Below are positions 59,740-64,000 of a stretch of DNA of 64,000 nucleotides, in pieces. Within the stretch, counting starts at the first letter, position 1; each line of letters opens with the position of its first letter. The DNA comes from Varanus komodoensis (lineage: Eukaryota; Chordata; Lepidosauria; Squamata; Varanidae). Made by a program: the position numbers and the translations under genes. The notes below the pieces were generated by a model that was not told where the DNA came from, did no database searches, and saw only the letters and a list, made by a program, of their open reading frames with translations. The stretch is taken from assembly GCF_004798865.1 (NCBI RefSeq), contig NW_025336598.1, positions 10,755,259-10,819,258 on the forward strand, read 5' to 3'.

Positions 59740-60480
59740 GGGCCACTGGCCGCCATTGCTGCTGCCACTCCCCCCTCCGCACCCCCCTTCTCCATCCACC
59801 TGGTCTTCCTCCGTCTTGCCGGCTTACTGTGTCATTACTATTATGACTGCTGATGGCCAGCACCTACTTTGCAGAAGCTGACACCGCTCTTCGGAGAGGC
59901 AGCCAGGCTGAAATGTCTTGCCTGAGGGGTCCTTCCTCACAGCCAGACACTGTCAGAGGAGGTGTCCCTGGCGATCCCCTGTGCGGTGCTGGAGGGCTCT
60001 GAGAGGTTCTGGGCAATACAGCAGGACCAAGGTGGGTGGGAGGGGAGCGCAGCAGGAGCAGAGGCAGTGATGGTGTTGACAGCGGCGGCGGCGGCAGCAG
60101 CAGCGAGGGAGGGAGGGAGTTAGGGAGCATGGCGGCGGCAGGCCCTCCGGTGGGCGCACAGTTTGTGAGCATACTGTTCAGTGCTCCTTTTCCTCTGCTA
60201 CCCGAGAGGGGGCTCCATCCTGCTTCATGACAGTCTGATCCCACCAAGAACAAAGATGGGATCCCAGCCCATCTTCAACAAGTTAGGGATGCACTCTGGT
60301 GGAGGAATCGACGTAACTGTTTATTGCCAAACAAGTATGTGTGCAAACAGCTTTGGCTGGAGCTCCTCTGTCAAGCCACTCTAGACTGCACTCTTCGCCC
60401 CCAGAGCCCCTCACTTTGCTCCCTGAAAGGAGCAGGGCAGGGCCTGCCGCCACAGCGCCAGCGACACTGGGCTAGCAGAA
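59740..60480. other. small GC/CpG-rich patch with GGC repeats
   Basis: GC content and CpG rise around 60020-60160 (GGCGGCGGCGGCAGCAGCAG, then an ATGGCGGCGG start-like site at 60129). The frame from that ATG is short and unrecognised. It could be an orphan CpG island, a retrocopy of a GC-rich 5' end, or chance. Confidence 0.3.
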
Positions 60481-60567
60481 GCCAGCACAACATGCCTACT
60501 TTCTCCCTTTGCTTGGTCTACTGGGGTAGTAGAAGTGAGAGAGCTTCAGCTATGGGCCAGTATAGAG

Positions 60568-60593
60568 GTGATGATGATGATGATGATGATGAT
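60568..60593. repeat. (GAT)n microsatellite
   Basis: About eight GAT units. Confidence 0.9.
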
Positions 60594-61091
60594 GGTGTTG
60601 ATGTGAAGAGCTTTGAATGCATTCATGACTGCAGCACAAGAGGAGAGTGAGCAAGAGTAAGATGGGAAGCGGGGACCTCCATTGACAGTGCTGAGTAAAC
60701 AGCTCCCCGTAGCTCCCCCTCCCAACTCATCAGATAGCTTTTTTCCCTCATTCCTTCTCATCCATTGTTCCCTGTGTGTGCATCCCTTTTAGAGAAACAC
60801 TGGCAGGCATAGGAAGCAGAAACAGCAGAGGTGAACTCTTTCAGAAGCCTGCAGCAGAATGGGCTCCAGCAGCTTACCAGCCAGGCCAAGAAAAGCCAGG
60901 CTGTTATCCTCTCGTGTGGAAACTGACATTCCCTCCTGCACTGGGCAGCCGAGGGCTCAGCAGCACGGCCCAACACAGCACAAGGAGGAAAGTAATCTTG
61001 GTCCAAAGCCAAGAGCGGAGTGGAGCACTTCCTGCAAAGCGGGGAGAGGAGATGGGTCTCGGGGAAAGCCGAGATGGCTTTCCTTCTTTCT

Positions 61092-61320
61092 CAGCCAGCA
61101 TGGCACAGTCATTAGAGTGGTGGACAGAGAGTCAGGAGCTCTGGACTTTCTTGGTGCTTGGTGATGGCATTCACTGGGTGAGCGTGGGCTGGTCACTGAC
61201 CCTTAGCTTAACCTGCCCCACAGAGCTTCAAGGATCAAATGGAGAGCAAAAGGAGGCTTCTTTGAGCTGCCTTGGGCTCCTTGCAAGAAGAAAAAGGGTG
61301 GGATATAAATATAATAAATA
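61092..61320 (+). mobile_element. Sauria-type tRNA SINE
   Basis: CAGCCAGCATGGCACAGTC head, a decayed B box, GAGCTGCCTTGGGCTCCTTG, and a GGATATAAATATAATAAAT tail. Confidence 0.85.
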
Positions 61321-61469
61321 GCAAGTGTACACAAAACCTTCCATCTGGGGAGGTTTGCCTGGGAGCACAGCTTTGCAATCATTCTTTCTGTGACTGATTG
61401 AGATCCTATCTTTCTGCCGAGAAAATGGCACTCAAGTTAGCTAACAATATGATCCAATTTTTTAAAAAA

Positions 61470-61705
61470 ATTAAACTATAACATTAAAAAGAATAGATTA
61501 AAACACAATTCGAAAGACAATATGAAAAGAATAAACAGCACCAGCCAGCTTAAAACCTCTTCAGCCACATATCTGCTTAAAATGTCAAAGGCCTATGAAA
61601 AGGTTCTTGCCTTCAAGCTGAAGGACAATGAAAAGGGGACCAGCCGAGCCTTCCTTGGCAGGGAGCCCCAGAGCCTGGGAGCAGAGAAGGCCCACTGTTG
61701 TGCTG
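61470..61705 (-). mobile_element. L2-clade LINE 3' end, degenerate
   Basis: TTCTTGCCTTCAAGCTGAAG, GACCAGCCGAGCCTTCC and GCAGAGAAGGCCCACTG correspond to the reversed end of ORF2 (compare 5161-5260). Confidence 0.6.
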
Positions 61706-63895
61706 ACTTTTGAAAGCATAAGAATATGCAAAGGAAGACAATGATCTGACCTATCCTAACAAATTATAGCCCACCTTTGCCAAGCATTTTGTAGCTCACA
61801 TTTGACCTGTAATAAAATTTGTTAAATGCTTTACATTTCATCTGTGTTTTTGTGTAAAAAATAATTTTAATACTTAGGGACAGCTGTAGAATACTAATAA
61901 GTCAAATACAGTTTGACTGTTTTCATGAAGTGCTCTGTGGGATGTCAGAATATTTAATTCAGGATGTTAAAATCATCCCCAAATGTCACAATAATTATAT
62001 CACAGCAGGCAATTAAAACATGAGAAAATGCCAACTGACTAAGAGGGTTCCTTGTTATTTAGAAAACTAATGAGTGACTGACACCTAAGTGCAGAAAATA
62101 TAAATTATAAGCACAAATTCCAATATACACTATAATTAATTTTAATAGAAAATTTATATTAAAATTAAACAAGTTCCTTATTGAATCAAACAAAACATGG
62201 CAAATGGCTGCATACAGTCAAATAAATTTTAGGTAGCAACATGTAGGCAATCCTGTATGTGTGTATTCAGAAATAAGGCCCATAAAACTTGCTGCATAGG
62301 ATTATAGACTCAAATATTTAGAAGTATACGTAAAGATAATACTGGACATATAGGGCCAACTATATGATACAAAAATGATAACTGATGATCTCTCCTCATG
62401 TTTGAACTTTCCTCTGGTGTGCAAAAGAGGAAGAGATGAGTCAGGTCAGCCCACAAGCTTGTTCATGTAGGAGAGGGGTGAGCAACTTGTAGCCCTCCAG
62501 ATATTTTGGTCTACATCTCTCATCATCCTTGGCTGTGCTGGCCAGGTCCAAAGTGGGTCTCTGTGTTACTTCTCTTGTGGCACTACGTGCTCTTCTAGGC
62601 AACTCAAGCTGTCATGACAGTATTCTTATCAAGGCAGAACAACTGGGGCTTTTGGAGATAGACAGAATCAGAAGAGCCTCCCTGAGAAAAATCAAGGCTT
62701 TACTATTAGGCAGAGTGAAGTGGTCACTCCATTTTGGGTGTCCTGTGATGGCAGTAAATTGTCCGTTGCGTAATGTTGTATGGCTACTGCATTCTTCCAG
62801 CTAGAGAGGGAGACAGGAACCTGTGGGGCTTTCAGCTCCTGTTGCCAGAATAACCTGGCTGTTCCTGGGGGTGATGCACCTTGGTGGAGGGAGTGGGGAG
62901 CGTGTGTTATCTCTTTCTTCATCTCCTTAGGTAGCATCATCAGTCTGGTAATATGGTGCCCTATTACTACTATTACATTCTTAGCTTTTGTGCTACTGTA
63001 ATTAATTTTACTCTCCCCACTACTTTTCTCCTTTTAAAAAAAAAGCCGGGGTTTTATACTGCAAATAATAAATGCTATTGTTTCATTTTGTCTGCATTAT
63101 TTTATAGCTTGGATGTGTCTGGAAAATTGTTATGCAAGTACTTAGAATCCAGTCTTCTGTTTTCAGTCAGTCAGATAAGTATGGAGATGTGTAATAAGCC
63201 GGAAGAAGCAAGTACTTGGAGAAATTAATAGATTAAGATATTACTAATTTTTGATACATATGAAAAGAAAATCTTGAGAGACAAGGAATGTACTCATTAT
63301 GAAGCTGTTCTAAGCCATGCTGGTATTACAGAGAGATATTTATAGCTGACCTTTCAAGATTCATAACTCATTTCTCCAACCATTTTTTTTATCACAAAAG
63401 GTTGATCAGGTTCTTATGATTGAAGACATTTTATTTCAATTTTGTTCTAATGTTTACTTGTATCTTTATTAAATCAACCAAAAAACATCCCAAAATTCAT
63501 AACAAACACAAAAATAGTAAACAATACAATAAGAAGTTCTTTTTTCAAAGCAATTAAAACTATACACCAACAAAAACAGTGCATCTTTTCATCAACATAT
63601 TATTTCTTAGAAAATGGAAGCATGTATTTTTTTGTTGACTTGACTGGATTTATATGCAAACTTTAATAACAGCTATTTCACCATCAATATACTTTTCAGG
63701 TCACTCTTTAATACAAGAAACAACATAGAATTTATTGCCAACTATGAGTTCAGTATATATTCAAATTTTGGTTTAGAAAAAGTTCTGTTTTTGAGGATGG
63801 ATTTATTGGATGGGGATATCACAAAAATTTGAAGTACTGTGTAATCCTGTGTATATCTACTCCATTGAATTCAGTAGGGTTTGGTTAAGTATATC
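61706..63895. other. unrecognised flank sequence
   Basis: AT-rich; holds a half fold-back MITE at 62472-62545. No gene was recognised. Confidence 0.4.
62472..62545. mobile_element. half copy of the GTGGCC-type fold-back MITE
   Basis: AGGGGTGAGCAACTTGTAGC, CCTCCAGATATTTTGG and CTCATCATCCTTGGC: the clearest left half of the family. Confidence 0.6.
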
Positions 63896-64000
63896 CAGTG
63901 CTTTTTTTGTAAGAAAAAAGGTGCCGGAACTCATGAAATTATTTACCTTTCTCACATAGTCAATCACTGTACACACACCCACACATGTCAGTTGTGTAAC
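63896..64000. mobile_element. hAT-like element, left end at the window edge
   Basis: CAGTGCTTTTTTTGTAAG then AAAAAGGTGCCGGAACTCA matches a squamate repeat I remember. It runs off the window, so neither the right end nor a duplication can be seen. Confidence 0.4.

Noticed and set aside
1-64000. CRISPR array, bacterial operon or phage system
   Set aside because: No regularly spaced direct repeats beyond microsatellites, no ribosome-binding-site-led gene clusters, and the DNA is plainly vertebrate.
1-64000. LTR retrovirus copy
   Set aside because: No pair of long direct repeats with TG...CA ends and no polymerase or envelope motifs were seen; only the DIRS-like fragment is virus-like.

Overview
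The window looks like squamate reptile (lizard or snake) nuclear DNA. The support is the repeat content: several copies of a Sauria-type tRNA-derived SINE, one copy of a second lizard-type tRNA SINE, many degenerate L2-clade LINEs, CR1 tails, two L1 fragments, one DIRS-like fossil and a large set of hAT-type DNA elements with 8-bp target duplications. The species cannot be named from this.

One host gene is firmly recognisable: the 5' end of LCORL (ligand-dependent nuclear receptor corepressor-like), on the minus strand. Coding exon 1 ends at 42119 inside a CpG island (about 41440-42580). Exon 2 lies at 16202-16267. Splice sites and reading phase join exactly (...LMHCVG + [10 protein letters not shown]...). 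Intron 1 is 25.9 kb. The first 16.2 kb is part of intron 2, and I found no exon 3 in it. The codon at the position of the initiator Met I recall from human LCORL is TTG here, with an in-frame stop just upstream, so translation probably starts at an ATG seven codons later. The leader just upstream carries a start-stop element (ATGTAA) and an overlapping out-of-frame ATG.

Layout: 1-16201, intron 2, with CR1, a DIRS-like fossil, L2 copies carrying nested hAT and SINE insertions, and an L1 tail. 16202-16267, exon 2. 16268-42118, intron 1, with nested hAT elements, SINEs, a long L2 with endonuclease and reverse transcriptase motifs, and an L1 with its target duplication that later received a SINE. 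41440-42580, promoter CpG island. 42580-64000, upstream flank without a recognisable gene; it holds L2 and CR1 tails, SINEs, microsatellites and a small GC-rich patch near 60 kb.

Most open reading frames here are LINE remnants or chance. I saw no rRNA, functional tRNA, CRISPR array, bacterial-type operon or intact autonomous element, and no coherent new multi-gene system. The most notable items are the LCORL start and leader arrangement, a CpG-rich hAT family with a conserved internal hairpin, the nested insertions, and some unexplained inverted repeats.
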